Shown piece by piece: positions 1-7,713 of a stretch of 64,000 nucleotides of DNA; position 1 is the stretch's first letter; every line of letters begins with the position of its first letter. The notes beneath the pieces were generated by a model. The model was not told the DNA's origin. It saw nothing but the letters and a program-made list of their open reading frames with translations, and made no database searches. Position numbers and translations under genes: made by a program. Source of the DNA: Bacteroidota bacterium. Its GTDB lineage: Bacteria; Bacteroidota; Bacteroidia; Flavobacteriales_D; Sanyastnellaceae. The stretch spans positions 62,001 through 126,000 of the forward strand of contig JAQBTQ010000001.1 of NCBI GenBank assembly GCA_027624855.1, in the 5' to 3' direction.

Positions 1-2
1 TC

Positions 3-31
3 AAAAAGCGGGTCCGATGAACCCGCTTTTT
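3..31. terminator. Intrinsic terminator hairpin at the left edge
   Basis: An 11-bp perfect stem (3-13 with 21-31) closes a 7-base loop. The G/C-rich core is flanked by A5 on one side and T5 on the other, so it can terminate in both directions. It lies about 37 bases past the stop codon of the leftward coiled-coil gene and is its likely terminator. Confidence 0.85.
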
Positions 32-67
32 CATTGGATGGACTTGCCCATCAACTTTTTATCAAAA

Positions 68-328
68 TTATTGAGCAACGTCTGCTGCGTAAGCATGCAA
101 TGTCTGTAATTCATTTTCTGCTACGAGCAGTGCTGTTTTCAAACTTCCGTTTTCCGCCCGCAATTCATCACATCGACGTTGTGCCAACGCCAACTCCTTT
201 TTCAAACGCATGAATTCCTTGAGGGTTTGAACTCGCTCTTGACGAGCCGTCTCCAATTGAAGCATGAGGTCTTGCATTCCACAAATAACGTTCTGTTTTT
301 GACCTCCTACAATCCATAGTCGAAGCAC
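68..328 (-). CDS. Small coiled-coil protein of unknown function
   Basis: Up to 86 residues, dominated by a charged heptad-like region rich in Leu, Glu, Arg, Lys and Gln, which predicts one long coiled coil. No signal peptide or membrane segment is visible. The longest reading starts at a GTG. An internal ATG at 277 (residue 18) begins exactly where the coil begins and may be the true start, giving 69 residues. It follows the MFS gene on the same strand after 48 bases and ends just before the hairpin at 3-31. Small coiled-coil proteins of this size sit near cell-division genes (zapA) in other Bacteroidota, but no zapA is in view, so no function is assigned. Confidence 0.6.
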   Translation of the reverse strand: MLRLWIVGGQKQNVICGMQDLMLQLETARQERVQTLKEFMRLKKELALAQRRCDELRAENGSLKTALLVAENELQTLHAYAADVAQ

Positions 329-376
329 TTATTCACCTTTTCTCGTTCATTTCAACAATGAACCCTTCACTATAGA

Positions 377-1630
377 TCAAGACTGCTTTTGCTGTCGTAG
401 GGCATCAGCTCGAGGATCAGGAATGCGCCTTTTTAAAACAATCAGAACCAAAAAACCGATCAGACCCAACATACCCGCAGTGGCATACAACATCGAAATA
501 GCAGCAACATCACCTTGAAACCAATAACCCGAAAAAACTGCACCAAAACCAATTCCCAATTCCAATGACATCAACATGGTACCCATGGCCAGGGCTACTT
601 TTCCTGGCTGGGCCAAATCTGCTGTCCATGCCATGATGGTGGGCATATTGATGCCGATGGACATGCCATAAACAATTCCTGCAAGTGCTGCTGTCAATTT
701 CGAGTCTGCCCAAGAAAGTCCAAACATTCCAATAGCCAGCATCAATCCGCCGGCCATTAACAAGGGAACCCTTCCATGCCGATCCGAGGCACGGCCAGCG
801 AGAAGCCTCATGGAGATCGATGCAAAGACAATGATGGTGTTGAATGTCCCTTTGTAGACATATCCCAGCGAGCCAACAAAATCGGGTGATATGGTCAAAA
901 ACGTTCCGAATGCAAAAGCTACCGGCAGCAACCCCAATGCCGCAGGCCAAGATGTCCAATCCAACACGGGTCCGCGAAATACATTCAAATCACCCCAGCG
1001 GACGCTCCTTCCTCCCTTCAGCGTTTCCGGCAATTTCAACGTCATCAACAAAGCAATCAATCCCAATGCCGACGAAGCCATGAACATCGCGTCATATCCG
1101 TACTCCACCGTTAACCAACTTCCTATTGCAGGACCTCCCGCCATTCCAGCATTTCCCGCCACACCGAGGTAGCCAAGGGCCTCGCCTCGCCGTTTCAATG
1201 GCGTAATGTCCGTGATGTAAGCCGTGGTCCCGGTTGGACGAAAACCTGTACTTAATCCGTGAAAAAGTCGAAGGGCCAAGAAAAACCATACGGCCACAGG
1301 CACCCCACTCCAAACGGCATCCCCTTTCATTGCTCCTACACCGATATAACAAATTCCAGCAATCGTCGTCACCCATGTTCCGAATAACATGACAGGCCGA
1401 CGACCCGCCAAATCGGCAATGCGTCCGCTGAGGAATCGCGAAAAGAAGGCTCCTACCGTGAACAGCCCAACAATCCAGCCGATCAAATCTGGGCGGCCGA
1501 GTTCTTCAAGGAAATCTGGTAATTCCGGGAGAACCATGCCAAAACTCGCCATGAATAACACGGTGCTTCCACACAAAATCCAAAACCGGGGCGAGAACAT
1601 TTTTTCGTTCTCTTCTGCTGTTCCTTCCAT
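377..1630 (-). CDS. MFS family efflux transporter
   Basis: 417 residues with about 12 hydrophobic segments, a normal length for a major facilitator superfamily exporter. The MFS motif A is clear after TM2 (GRIADLAGRRPVMLFG, about residues 69-84). Glycine- and proline-rich helices around residues 150-170 fit the motif C region of drug/H+ antiporters. The C-terminus is short, basic and cytoplasmic. Substrate cannot be told from sequence; drug or metabolite efflux is inference. The start at 1630 is supported by a perfect TACCTTTG -7 box 10 bases upstream. It is divergent from the gene at 1669, with only 38 bases between start codons. Confidence 0.85.
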   Translation of the reverse strand: MEGTAEENEKMFSPRFWILCGSTVLFMASFGMVLPELPDFLEELGRPDLIGWIVGLFTVGAFFSRFLSGRIADLAGRRPVMLFGTWVTTIAGICYIGVGAMKGDAVWSGVPVAVWFFLALRLFHGLSTGFRPTGTTAYITDITPLKRRGEALGYLGVAGNAGMAGGPAIGSWLTVEYGYDAMFMASSALGLIALLMTLKLPETLKGGRSVRWGDLNVFRGPVLDWTSWPAALGLLPVAFAFGTFLTISPDFVGSLGYVYKGTFNTIIVFASISMRLLAGRASDRHGRVPLLMAGGLMLAIGMFGLSWADSKLTAALAGIVYGMSIGINMPTIMAWTADLAQPGKVALAMGTMLMSLELGIGFGAVFSGYWFQGDVAAISMLYATAGMLGLIGFLVLIVLKRRIPDPRADALRQQKQS

Positions 1631-1640
1631 GAATTGGTTG

Positions 1641-1648
1641 CAAAGGTA
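1641..1648 (-). promoter_or_regulatory. Bacteroidota -7 box for the MFS gene
   Basis: TACCTTTG on the minus strand is a perfect TAnnTTTG element ending 10 bases before the start codon at 1630. No clear -33 TTTG is visible, as is common in this phylum. Confidence 0.6.
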
Positions 1649-1656
1649 CCTCCCCT

Positions 1657-1664
1657 TATCTTGG
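1657..1664 (+). promoter_or_regulatory. Probable -7 box for the gene at 1669
   Basis: TATCTTGG matches TAnnTTTG at all but one base and ends 4 bases before the ATG at 1669, so the transcript would be leaderless. It lies back to back with the MFS promoter box in the same 38-base gap. Confidence 0.4.
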
Positions 1665-1668
1665 ACAC

Positions 1669-2076
1669 ATGCAATATCCAGCGAAAGTTCTGTTGGCTTG
1701 GGGAGAAGCGATTTCAGGAAACAATGAAATTCGTGATTGGCTGCTCGGGAATGGCTACCCTGAATTGGCCTTGACTTGTCACGCCCTCAGGCTAGTGGAC
1801 TCGGCGAGGTCTTGGCTGATGGCCAATGGCCATCCGCATTTGATGGCATTGGTAAGCGGAGCTGAGGGCAATTTTGAGGCCATTGCTTGGTTGGACAAGT
1901 TTGGATTCAATTTCCTCAAAGACGTGGCGCTCGGCGCTGATAATGATGATGATGCCGTCAAGCGATTAATCCAAGCAAATCAGCCGGAATGGGCTGGTAT
2001 TTCACTGAAAATCCGGGCTGTCAAAAACCAAATTGAAATGGATAACAACGACATGCACCGCATCTCCCGCAATTGA
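1669..2076 (+). CDS. Conserved-looking protein of unknown function
   Basis: 135 residues, soluble, no signal peptide, no recognised motif. It is rich in Trp, Ala, Leu and Asp. Two similar short helical units occur: IRDWLLGNGYPELALTCHAL (about 21-40) and ARSWLMANGHPHLMALVSGA (about 46-65). This suggests an Ank/HEAT-like tandem of helix pairs with the pattern WL-x-x-(N)GxPxL-(A/M)AL. Later segments (AIAWLDKFGFNFLKDVALGA) may be a third, degenerate copy. The ATG at 1669 is the first after the promoter-like box. It is convergent with the peptidase gene, with 10 bases between stops. Function unknown. Confidence 0.65.
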   Translation: MQYPAKVLLAWGEAISGNNEIRDWLLGNGYPELALTCHALRLVDSARSWLMANGHPHLMALVSGAEGNFEAIAWLDKFGFNFLKDVALGADNDDDAVKRLIQANQPEWAGISLKIRAVKNQIEMDNNDMHRISRN

Positions 2077-2086
2077 GAAGAAGCAA

Positions 2087-3367
2087 TTAAGCCGACGCAT
2101 TTTTGAAGACCAGGTGACTCCATTCGTCTTCATTCAACACTTCGTTGGACAATCGCAATACATCTTCTGCCGTGATGGAATCAATGGCCTCGAACACTGA
2201 CTCCAATCGTTCCACCCGATCATATAGCAGGTAACTCTTGCCCAAGCTCGACATGACGCTGTTTCCAGAATCTTGGGACAAAGCGATGTGTCCAACAATT
2301 TGTTGCTTGATGTCATGTAGCTGCCTCACCCCCAATTTTTTCGATCGCAAAGCCTTCAATTCTTTGTAAATCAGAGATTCCGCTCGGTCGTGCAATCGCA
2401 GATCTGTTCCGTAGTAAATGCTGAATAATCCGACGTCGCTGTAGGGTGTATAGGCGCATTCAATATTGTACGCCATCCCATGTCGCTCTCGGACGTTTAA
2501 ACTCAAGCGATTGTTCATCGTCGGTCCTCCCAAATGATTTGCCAGCATCGCTAAACCCAATCGATCGGCGTGATTGCTCCCATGCGTCTTGACTCCCATG
2601 ACATGGTGTACTTGGTGAACCTCCTTTTCTATCCTCACATCAAATTGATTCTTTCCGACAAATGGCTTTCGATGCAATTGAGCCTGTCCCATCGGCACTT
2701 GACCAAAATGCTTTTCACAAATTCGAAGCACTTTCTTCCAAGGAGTTGCGCCAACGGCACTAAAAACCATTTGATCCGGATGGTAATGGCGACCGACAAA
2801 GCCCTTGATCGTGGACTTCGTCATCTTGGCAACGGACTCCCGATTTCCGAGAATGTTCGCGCCCATTGGATGGCCCATGAAAAGACGTTCCTCAAATTCA
2901 TCAAAAAGCGCATCAACGGGACTGTCCAAATAAGAATTCAATTCGTCCAGGATGACATCGCGCTCCTTTCGAATTTCGTGCTCAGGAAAAGTTGCTTCAA
3001 ACGTGATGTCAGAAATTAACTCAATGGCTCGCTCCAAGTGTTGCTCTGAAAATGCGGCATAGATCCACGTGTCTTCTTTTGAGGTGTACGCATTGAATTC
3101 TCCACCAACCGAGTCCAATCGATTCAATATGTGAAAAGCCTTTCTCTTGCGGGTGCCTTTGAACAAAGTATGTTCAATGAAATGCGCTACACCAGACTCG
3201 CCTTGTCCCGCGATTTCATCCCGCGTTCCTGCATTGATGACGAGGCCACAATGCGTCACGGGGCGATCAACCTGTTTGTATATGACCCTCAGCCCGTTGG
3301 CAAGTCGACTCGTGAACAATTCTTCTTTACCCCAATGCGGCACAACACGGTTCGACATCGAGGTCAT
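2087..3367 (-). CDS. M16 family zinc peptidase (insulinase/processing-peptidase type)
   Basis: 426 residues, the usual size for a two-domain M16B protease. The inverted zinc motif HFIEH is at residues 62-66 and the third ligand is in VILDELNSY (Glu142). The GGxxNAxT region (GGEFNAYTSKEDT, 88-100) that follows the active site in this family is present. The C-terminal half has the R/Y-type substrate region (GMAYNIECAYTPYSDVG). No signal peptide is seen, so cytoplasmic or membrane-peripheral action is likely. Start may be Met1 or Met4. It lies 21 bases after the DUF3127 gene and is probably cotranscribed with it. Confidence 0.88.
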   Translation of the reverse strand: MTSMSNRVVPHWGKEELFTSRLANGLRVIYKQVDRPVTHCGLVINAGTRDEIAGQGESGVAHFIEHTLFKGTRKRKAFHILNRLDSVGGEFNAYTSKEDTWIYAAFSEQHLERAIELISDITFEATFPEHEIRKERDVILDELNSYLDSPVDALFDEFEERLFMGHPMGANILGNRESVAKMTKSTIKGFVGRHYHPDQMVFSAVGATPWKKVLRICEKHFGQVPMGQAQLHRKPFVGKNQFDVRIEKEVHQVHHVMGVKTHGSNHADRLGLAMLANHLGGPTMNNRLSLNVRERHGMAYNIECAYTPYSDVGLFSIYYGTDLRLHDRAESLIYKELKALRSKKLGVRQLHDIKQQIVGHIALSQDSGNSVMSSLGKSYLLYDRVERLESVFEAIDSITAEDVLRLSNEVLNEDEWSHLVFKNASA

Positions 3368-3388
3368 TCTATTTTGCTTGCAGGTGAA

Positions 3389-3754
3389 TTAAAAGGGCAA
3401 GTCGTCTTCGTCATCGGCAGCGGCCATCGGCGGCACATCCGGAAGCGGCGTGGAGGCAACAGGTGGTGAATCTTGTGGTGCTGATTGTCCATGGCCTGGT
3501 TCAACCCTCCAAGCATTTAGGTCGACATAGAAATTTCCGTTGTACTCCCTTCCTCGGATATCGAACTTTACCAAAATAGCATCGCCCTCATTGAACTTTG
3601 AGATTTGCTCCGTTCGTTCTTTCGTAGCTGTGAATTTCACATCTTGTGGGTACTGCTCCTCAGTGGTGATTACGAAGTCCCGCTTGTAAAACCCACTCGG
3701 AAAATCTTGCTGATCAAAAATTTTTTTGATCTTTCCTTTCATTTCAAAACTCAT
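3389..3754 (-). CDS. DUF3127 family protein with SSB-like acidic tail
   Basis: 121 residues. The N-terminal ~85 residues (MKGKIKKIFDQQDFPSGFYKR... to NAWRVEP) match the Bacteroidota DUF3127 family, a small beta-rich fold thought to be OB-like. It is followed by a Pro/Ser/Ala-rich linker (about 86-112) and ends in DDEDDLPF, which closely resembles the acidic C-terminal tip of bacterial SSB (DDDIPF) that recruits repair and replication proteins. Family membership is recognised; a role in single-strand nucleic acid binding is inferred from fold and tail. A near-consensus -7 box lies 4 bases before the ATG. The M16 peptidase gene follows. Confidence 0.85.
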   Translation of the reverse strand: MSFEMKGKIKKIFDQQDFPSGFYKRDFVITTEEQYPQDVKFTATKERTEQISKFNEGDAILVKFDIRGREYNGNFYVDLNAWRVEPGHGQSAPQDSPPVASTPLPDVPPMAAADDEDDLPF

Positions 3755-3758
3755 AATG

Positions 3759-3766
3759 CGAAGGTA
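3759..3766 (-). promoter_or_regulatory. Probable -7 box for the DUF3127 gene
   Basis: TACCTTCG on the minus strand, one mismatch from TAnnTTTG, ends 4 bases before the ATG at 3754. It lies in the 52-base gap after the flavin reductase gene, suggesting a separate leaderless transcript for DUF3127 plus peptidase. Confidence 0.4.
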
Positions 3767-3806
3767 TTGACCGCGGTCGAAAATTGCTCGATTTCTTCTT
3801 TTTTTC

Positions 3807-4721
3807 TCAGCCCAAATTGAAAGCCATTACCGCTTTTAAACCATCTTCAATCGCTCCTCGTTGAATACAATCGGATGCAAAGCGATGAAGTGCATGTTCC
3901 AGCGCTGTCGCATCGTCTTCATGTTCAATGAATAATTCAGACAACTCGATCAACTTGAATTCGTTGACATCGGTCTCATTGGGCATGTTGAGTATTGAAC
4001 CCAATTGCGCCAATTCGTTCCCAGTCAAAATGCGGCTGTTTTGCACTTCCAGCGGCAAAGCATCCACACCAATTCCTGGTGCAACGAGTGGTTTAGGCAC
4101 ATCAAACAATGCAGCGCCTGAAGCGCGCACATAGGCATTTCCGCCGCATCGCCCAACCAAATCCAGCAATTGAGGATCCGGATTCCCTTGGTCATTCAGC
4201 ACGTCCTTTCGAAAATGCATCCTTACAATTTCGCAAATCACCAGTTGACCAGCTCCCCCTTCGTCCCCAAGTGATTCCACTCGATTCACCTTGCATTCGA
4301 GTTGAACAGGGCTTTCAGCAACCCGAAAAGGCTTGATCAATTCTGAAGCGATTGGCGTCAACCCTGCCTTATCAAACTCACTGACCCCCCGATCAAAATC
4401 CGCACTTGCCAAAGAGCACTGATGGACCATCGCAAAATCCACCAAATTGATGACCACTTCAGGCACATCTAAAACGTTTTCGAGGGTGTGCTTGGTGGTG
4501 TTGTCCTTCATCCTGCGCGCAGGACTGAATATCACAATGGGTGGATGAGCAGAAAAAACATTGAAATAGCTAAAGGGCGCAAGATTCAACTTACCCGATG
4601 CATCGATGGTGCTTGCAAAGGCTATGGGCCTTGGCGCAATTCCACCAAGTAATTTTCCGTGTAAATCTCGCCCGCTCAACCCCTTCGGATCAAAGGACGC
4701 AAATTCCAATTCTTTCGACAT
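3807..4721 (-). CDS. Flavin reductase-like FMN-binding protein
   Basis: 304 residues. The first ~200 form a flavin reductase-like split-barrel: RPIAFASTID (about 31-40), NLAPFSYFNVFSAHPPIV (46-63) and a conserved HCSLAS-type segment. A roughly 90-residue C-terminal extension (from VQNSRILTGNELAQLGSI) is helical and longer than the minimal domain, but occurs in Bacteroidota members. Likely binds FMN and reduces flavin or acts as an oxidoreductase; substrate unknown. Its ATG is one base after the purE stop, so it is translationally linked to purE. Confidence 0.82.
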   Translation of the reverse strand: MSKELEFASFDPKGLSGRDLHGKLLGGIAPRPIAFASTIDASGKLNLAPFSYFNVFSAHPPIVIFSPARRMKDNTTKHTLENVLDVPEVVINLVDFAMVHQCSLASADFDRGVSEFDKAGLTPIASELIKPFRVAESPVQLECKVNRVESLGDEGGAGQLVICEIVRMHFRKDVLNDQGNPDPQLLDLVGRCGGNAYVRASGAALFDVPKPLVAPGIGVDALPLEVQNSRILTGNELAQLGSILNMPNETDVNEFKLIELSELFIEHEDDATALEHALHRFASDCIQRGAIEDGLKAVMAFNLG

Positions 4722-4722
4722 G

Positions 4723-5229
4723 CTATCGGTTTTTCCCAGCCTGTTCGACTTCAGAAATGGACTGAAGCACCTTGTCCTTTAAAGATTGCTTAAAATCCAT
4801 GATTCGCTGGGCCAAGGCATCATCGGCGGTGGCTACAATTTGAGCAGCCAAAATCCCAGCGTTACGCCCACCATCCAATGCTACCGTTGCCACAGGAACG
4901 CCAGCCGGCATCTGCAGGATACTCAACACAGAATCCCATCCATCGATGGAATTTCGGCTGTGAATTGGAACACCGATGACCGGTAAGTGCGTTAATGACG
5001 CGGTCATGCCAGGAAGATGAGCAGCGCCGCCCGCACCGGCAACAATGACTTTGATCCCGCGAGCTGCGGCGCCCGAGGCATGCTCCATCATGCGTTCCGG
5101 CGTGCGGTGCGCAGAAACCACGGTCATCTCAAACGGCACATTCAATTCATTGAGCACATTCGCCGCCTCGCCCATGACCGTTAAATCACTCGCGGACCCC
5201 ATAATGATGCTGACCATTGGACTTGGCAT
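4723..5229 (-). CDS. purE: N5-carboxyaminoimidazole ribonucleotide mutase
   Basis: 168 residues, class I PurE. It converts N5-CAIR to CAIR in de novo purine synthesis. Signature segments are GSASDLTVM (11-19), SAHRTPERM (39-47) and AGAGGAAHLPGM (64-75), which build the octameric active site, plus PVIGVPIHS and DGGRNAGILAAQI. Its usual partner PurK is not in the window. The gene lies 3 bases after the bifunctional nuclease gene and 1 base before the flavin reductase gene, so all three probably share one transcript from 5834-5841. Confidence 0.95.
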   Translation of the reverse strand: MPSPMVSIIMGSASDLTVMGEAANVLNELNVPFEMTVVSAHRTPERMMEHASGAAARGIKVIVAGAGGAAHLPGMTASLTHLPVIGVPIHSRNSIDGWDSVLSILQMPAGVPVATVALDGGRNAGILAAQIVATADDALAQRIMDFKQSLKDKVLQSISEVEQAGKNR

Positions 5230-5232
5230 AAT

Positions 5233-5817
5233 TTATTCTGATTTGGGATTTTCTCGTCGTTGGATTTCATCGCGAAGCCTTGAAGCAAGCTCATAATCTT
5301 CACGATTGATCGCTTGCGAAAGCTCTTTTTTCAATTCCTTGATGGTGCGCTTCTTGGGAGGGGTCTCTGCGGATTCTTCTTCATCCGCCTCAGACACCCG
5401 GTTCATTTCTTCCGGCCCAATGCTCGCAACTTTCATTACTGATTCGGCGCAGTATATCGGACATCCAAATCGATAGGCGATCGCAACAGCGTCACTGGTG
5501 CGGCAATCAATTTCTTCCGTCTGCAGGTCATTACCACAAATTAGGTTGGCAAAATAAACTCCTTCAACCATGTTATGGATGTTCACTTCCATGACCCGAA
5601 TATCGAAAGCATCCAACGCCGCCTTGAACACGTCATGGGTCAAAGGTCGCGATGCCTTCATATTCTCGATGACAATGGCAATTGATTGCGCCTCGGTTCC
5701 TGCGATCACAATGGGTAGCTTTCGCTCGCCATTGACCTCGGACAAAACCATGGCATATGCACCGGATGAAGATCCGCTGAGCCTCATATCAGTAACTTCT
5801 ACTTCGACCTTTTTCAT
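5233..5817 (-). CDS. Bifunctional nuclease (BFN/DUF151) with C-terminal UVR motif
   Basis: 194 residues. Residues 1-130 are the BFN/DUF151 domain: LPIVIAGTEAQSIAI (about 34-48), the conserved (S/R)PLTHD motif and DCRTSDAVAIAYR (104-116). After an acidic linker there is a UVR motif (LKKELSQAINREDYELASRLRDEI, about 163-186), the UvrB/UvrC interaction helix pair. Such BFN-UVR fusions are normal in Bacteroidota. A nuclease activity is known for a plant relative; the bacterial role is unclear. A perfect TACCTTTG box lies 16 bases upstream. Confidence 0.87.
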   Translation of the reverse strand: MKKVEVEVTDMRLSGSSSGAYAMVLSEVNGERKLPIVIAGTEAQSIAIVIENMKASRPLTHDVFKAALDAFDIRVMEVNIHNMVEGVYFANLICGNDLQTEEIDCRTSDAVAIAYRFGCPIYCAESVMKVASIGPEEMNRVSEADEEESAETPPKKRTIKELKKELSQAINREDYELASRLRDEIQRRENPKSE

Positions 5818-5833
5818 CTTGGAATCGATGAGG

Positions 5834-5841
5834 CAAAGGTA
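5834..5841 (-). promoter_or_regulatory. -7 box for the BFN-purE-flavin reductase unit
   Basis: Perfect TAnnTTTG (TACCTTTG) on the minus strand, ending 16 bases before the ATG at 5817 and placed between the etfA stop and the BFN start. Confidence 0.55.
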
Positions 5842-5859
5842 CGGACTCCAATCCTTTTA

Positions 5860-6801
5860 TTAATCCAACGCTTTCACAGCAGCCGTCAACTTCGGCAAAA
5901 CCTCAAATGCATCGCCCACGATTCCATAATCTGCAGCCTTGAAAAAAGGCGCTTCTGGATCTGTATTGATGACCACGATGGTTTTGGATTGGTTTACCCC
6001 GGCCAAATGCTGAATGGCACCCGAGATGCCGGCAGCGATGTACAAATTTGGCCGAATGGTAATGCCCGTCTGACCAACGTGCTCGTGATGTGGTCTCCAC
6101 CCGATATCCGAAACAGGCCTAGAACAAGCCGTTGTCGCACCCAATGCCCTGGCTAATTCTTCAACGATTCCCCAATTTTCTGGGCCTTTCAGGCCACGTC
6201 CAGCACTCACGACCAATTCAGCTTCCGGAAGCGGCACTTGACCATCAGCACTTGCAGGTTCAAAGCTCGTGATGTGTTCCTTTGCCTGACCAACCTCTAC
6301 TTCGATGGTTTCAATTTGAGCAGTTCCACCTTCACTTCGAACGCCAAAAGCATTGGGAGTTACCGAATAAACCGCAATTGGAGCGGTTACTTCGACCTGT
6401 GCTGACGCCTTTCCAGAAAATACGTTTTTTTCGACTGCATTTTCCTGAGGCAATTGGGTGACCCCAGATACCATGCCTGCGCCCAATCGCACGGCTACGC
6501 GGGGAGCGATTGCCTTGCCAAAATGATCGTGACTTGTGACCACGGCTGTTGCACCCACCAATTTTGCTGCATGCTCTGCGAGTTTAGCCCATTGACCACT
6601 ATCCGTAAGTGGTGATGGGAATTTTAAAATGCGGCCGATCCCTGTGTCTCCAAGTGAAGAACCGTCCTGTAAATCTCCAGACACCACGGCTACAGCCTCT
6701 GAATTCAATTGCTTCGATAAGGCGACTCCATACGAGGCTGCTTCCAATCCACCCTTGGTGGGTTGGCCGTTCTTGGTTGATACGAGCGTGAGTACTGACA
6801 T
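5860..6801 (-). CDS. etfA: Electron transfer flavoprotein subunit alpha
   Basis: Starting at 6801 the product is 313 residues. It carries the FAD-domain signature of EtfA: SAGRGLKGPENW, then CSRPVSDIGW with a GQTG(I)T(I)RPNLYIAAGISGAIQH segment, and NTDPEAPFFKAADYGIVGD. With EtfB it forms the FAD/AMP heterodimer that passes electrons from acyl-CoA dehydrogenases to the respiratory chain. I chose the ATG at 6801 because it lies one base after the etfB stop and begins with the typical MSVLTLV strand. A longer reading into etfB adds nothing family-like. Confidence 0.95.
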   Translation of the reverse strand: MSVLTLVSTKNGQPTKGGLEAASYGVALSKQLNSEAVAVVSGDLQDGSSLGDTGIGRILKFPSPLTDSGQWAKLAEHAAKLVGATAVVTSHDHFGKAIAPRVAVRLGAGMVSGVTQLPQENAVEKNVFSGKASAQVEVTAPIAVYSVTPNAFGVRSEGGTAQIETIEVEVGQAKEHITSFEPASADGQVPLPEAELVVSAGRGLKGPENWGIVEELARALGATTACSRPVSDIGWRPHHEHVGQTGITIRPNLYIAAGISGAIQHLAGVNQSKTIVVINTDPEAPFFKAADYGIVGDAFEVLPKLTAAVKALD

Positions 6802-6802
6802 A

Positions 6803-7540
6803 CTAAATGACTTTGGCTTCTTCTCTGAGTAAACGAACAAGTTCTGCGGCATTCTCCGCATCAATCATGTGACAAGCACCTTTTTCGGGGGGCAAGGCAA
6901 AACGCTGAACACGGGTTTGAGCGGGAGCTTCAGCCTGCTCAACTTGCAATGGCTTGGTTCGAGCTGACATGATCCCACGCATGTTGGGTATGCGCTGCTC
7001 TGCCATTCCCTTGGCTGCGCTGAGAACGAAGGGACACTCCAGCTCGATGGTTTCTTCTCCACCGGCTGCTTCCCTTTTTAACTTGGCAGTTGTTCCTGTC
7101 ACCTCCAGATGCGTCGCATTGGCCACGAAACCGCAGTCCAACATTTCGGCTATCATCGCTGGAACGATGGCTCCATTATGGTCAATGGTCTCTTTGCCAC
7201 ACAACACGACATCGTAACCGTTCTTCTCAGCATGATCGGCAATTAAACGAGCAACCTGCAAGGCATCGGTAGGCTTTGCATCAATTCGAAAGGCATCATC
7301 GGCCCCAATGGCCAACGCCTTTCTGATAATTGGATCGCAGTTCGCGTCGCCCACTGTTATGGTCGTAACCGAACCACCATTTGCTTCCTTCAGTTCAATC
7401 GCTCTGACCAGTGCATACCACTCATCGTAAGGATTTACTATATATTGAACACCATTCGAATCAAATTCCGAATCACCGTTGGTAAAGGCAATTCGGCTCG
7501 TCGTGTCTGGTGCTTGACTGATACAAACGAGAAATTTCAT
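6803..7540 (-). CDS. etfB: Electron transfer flavoprotein subunit beta
   Basis: Starting at 7540 the product is 245 residues, beginning MKFLVCISQAPDT, the usual EtfB N-terminus. NPYDEWYALVRAIELKE (about 38-54), VTTITVGD and DVVLCGKETIDHNGAIVP (AMP-binding region) are characteristic. A start 21 bases further upstream would sit inside the TACATTTG promoter element, so 7540 is preferred. It forms an operon with etfA and is divergent from the PDH E1 beta gene, an arrangement also found in other flavobacteria. Confidence 0.95.
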   Translation of the reverse strand: MKFLVCISQAPDTTSRIAFTNGDSEFDSNGVQYIVNPYDEWYALVRAIELKEANGGSVTTITVGDANCDPIIRKALAIGADDAFRIDAKPTDALQVARLIADHAEKNGYDVVLCGKETIDHNGAIVPAMIAEMLDCGFVANATHLEVTGTTAKLKREAAGGEETIELECPFVLSAAKGMAEQRIPNMRGIMSARTKPLQVEQAEAPAQTRVQRFALPPEKGACHMIDAENAAELVRLLREEAKVI

Positions 7541-7544
7541 ACCA

Positions 7545-7552
7545 CAAATGTA
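7545..7552 (-). promoter_or_regulatory. -7 box for etfBA, implying a leaderless mRNA
   Basis: Perfect TAnnTTTG (TACATTTG) on the minus strand, ending 4 bases before the etfB ATG at 7540. Transcription would begin at or next to the start codon. Confidence 0.6.
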
Positions 7553-7661
7553 CTGATTCAACGACCAATTTTGGTGATGTTTTGCTATGCATGCATAATT
7601 TTTTGTTGAATCCTATTGAATTCGAAAAACCCACCGAAAACCCACTAAAATCCCCTCAGTT

Positions 7662-7690
7662 TTGTTCCATTTATTGTTGACTTATCTTTG
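7662..7690 (+). promoter_or_regulatory. Bipartite Bacteroidota promoter for pdhB
   Basis: TTG at 7662-7664 (within TTTG) and a perfect TATCTTTG at 7683-7690 are 18 bases apart, close to the TTTG/TAnnTTTG consensus of Bacteroidota primary-sigma promoters. The ATG follows 23 bases later, leaving a short leader. The preceding 100 bases are A/T-rich. Confidence 0.65.
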
Positions 7691-7713
7691 CCGACCAATT
7701 CAAGTTAATACGC

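Noticed and set aside
510-959. Open frame of 149 codons antisense to, and in another frame of, the MFS gene
   Set aside because: It lies wholly inside the MFS coding region, its translation has no family-like features, and the MFS motifs are in the other frame.
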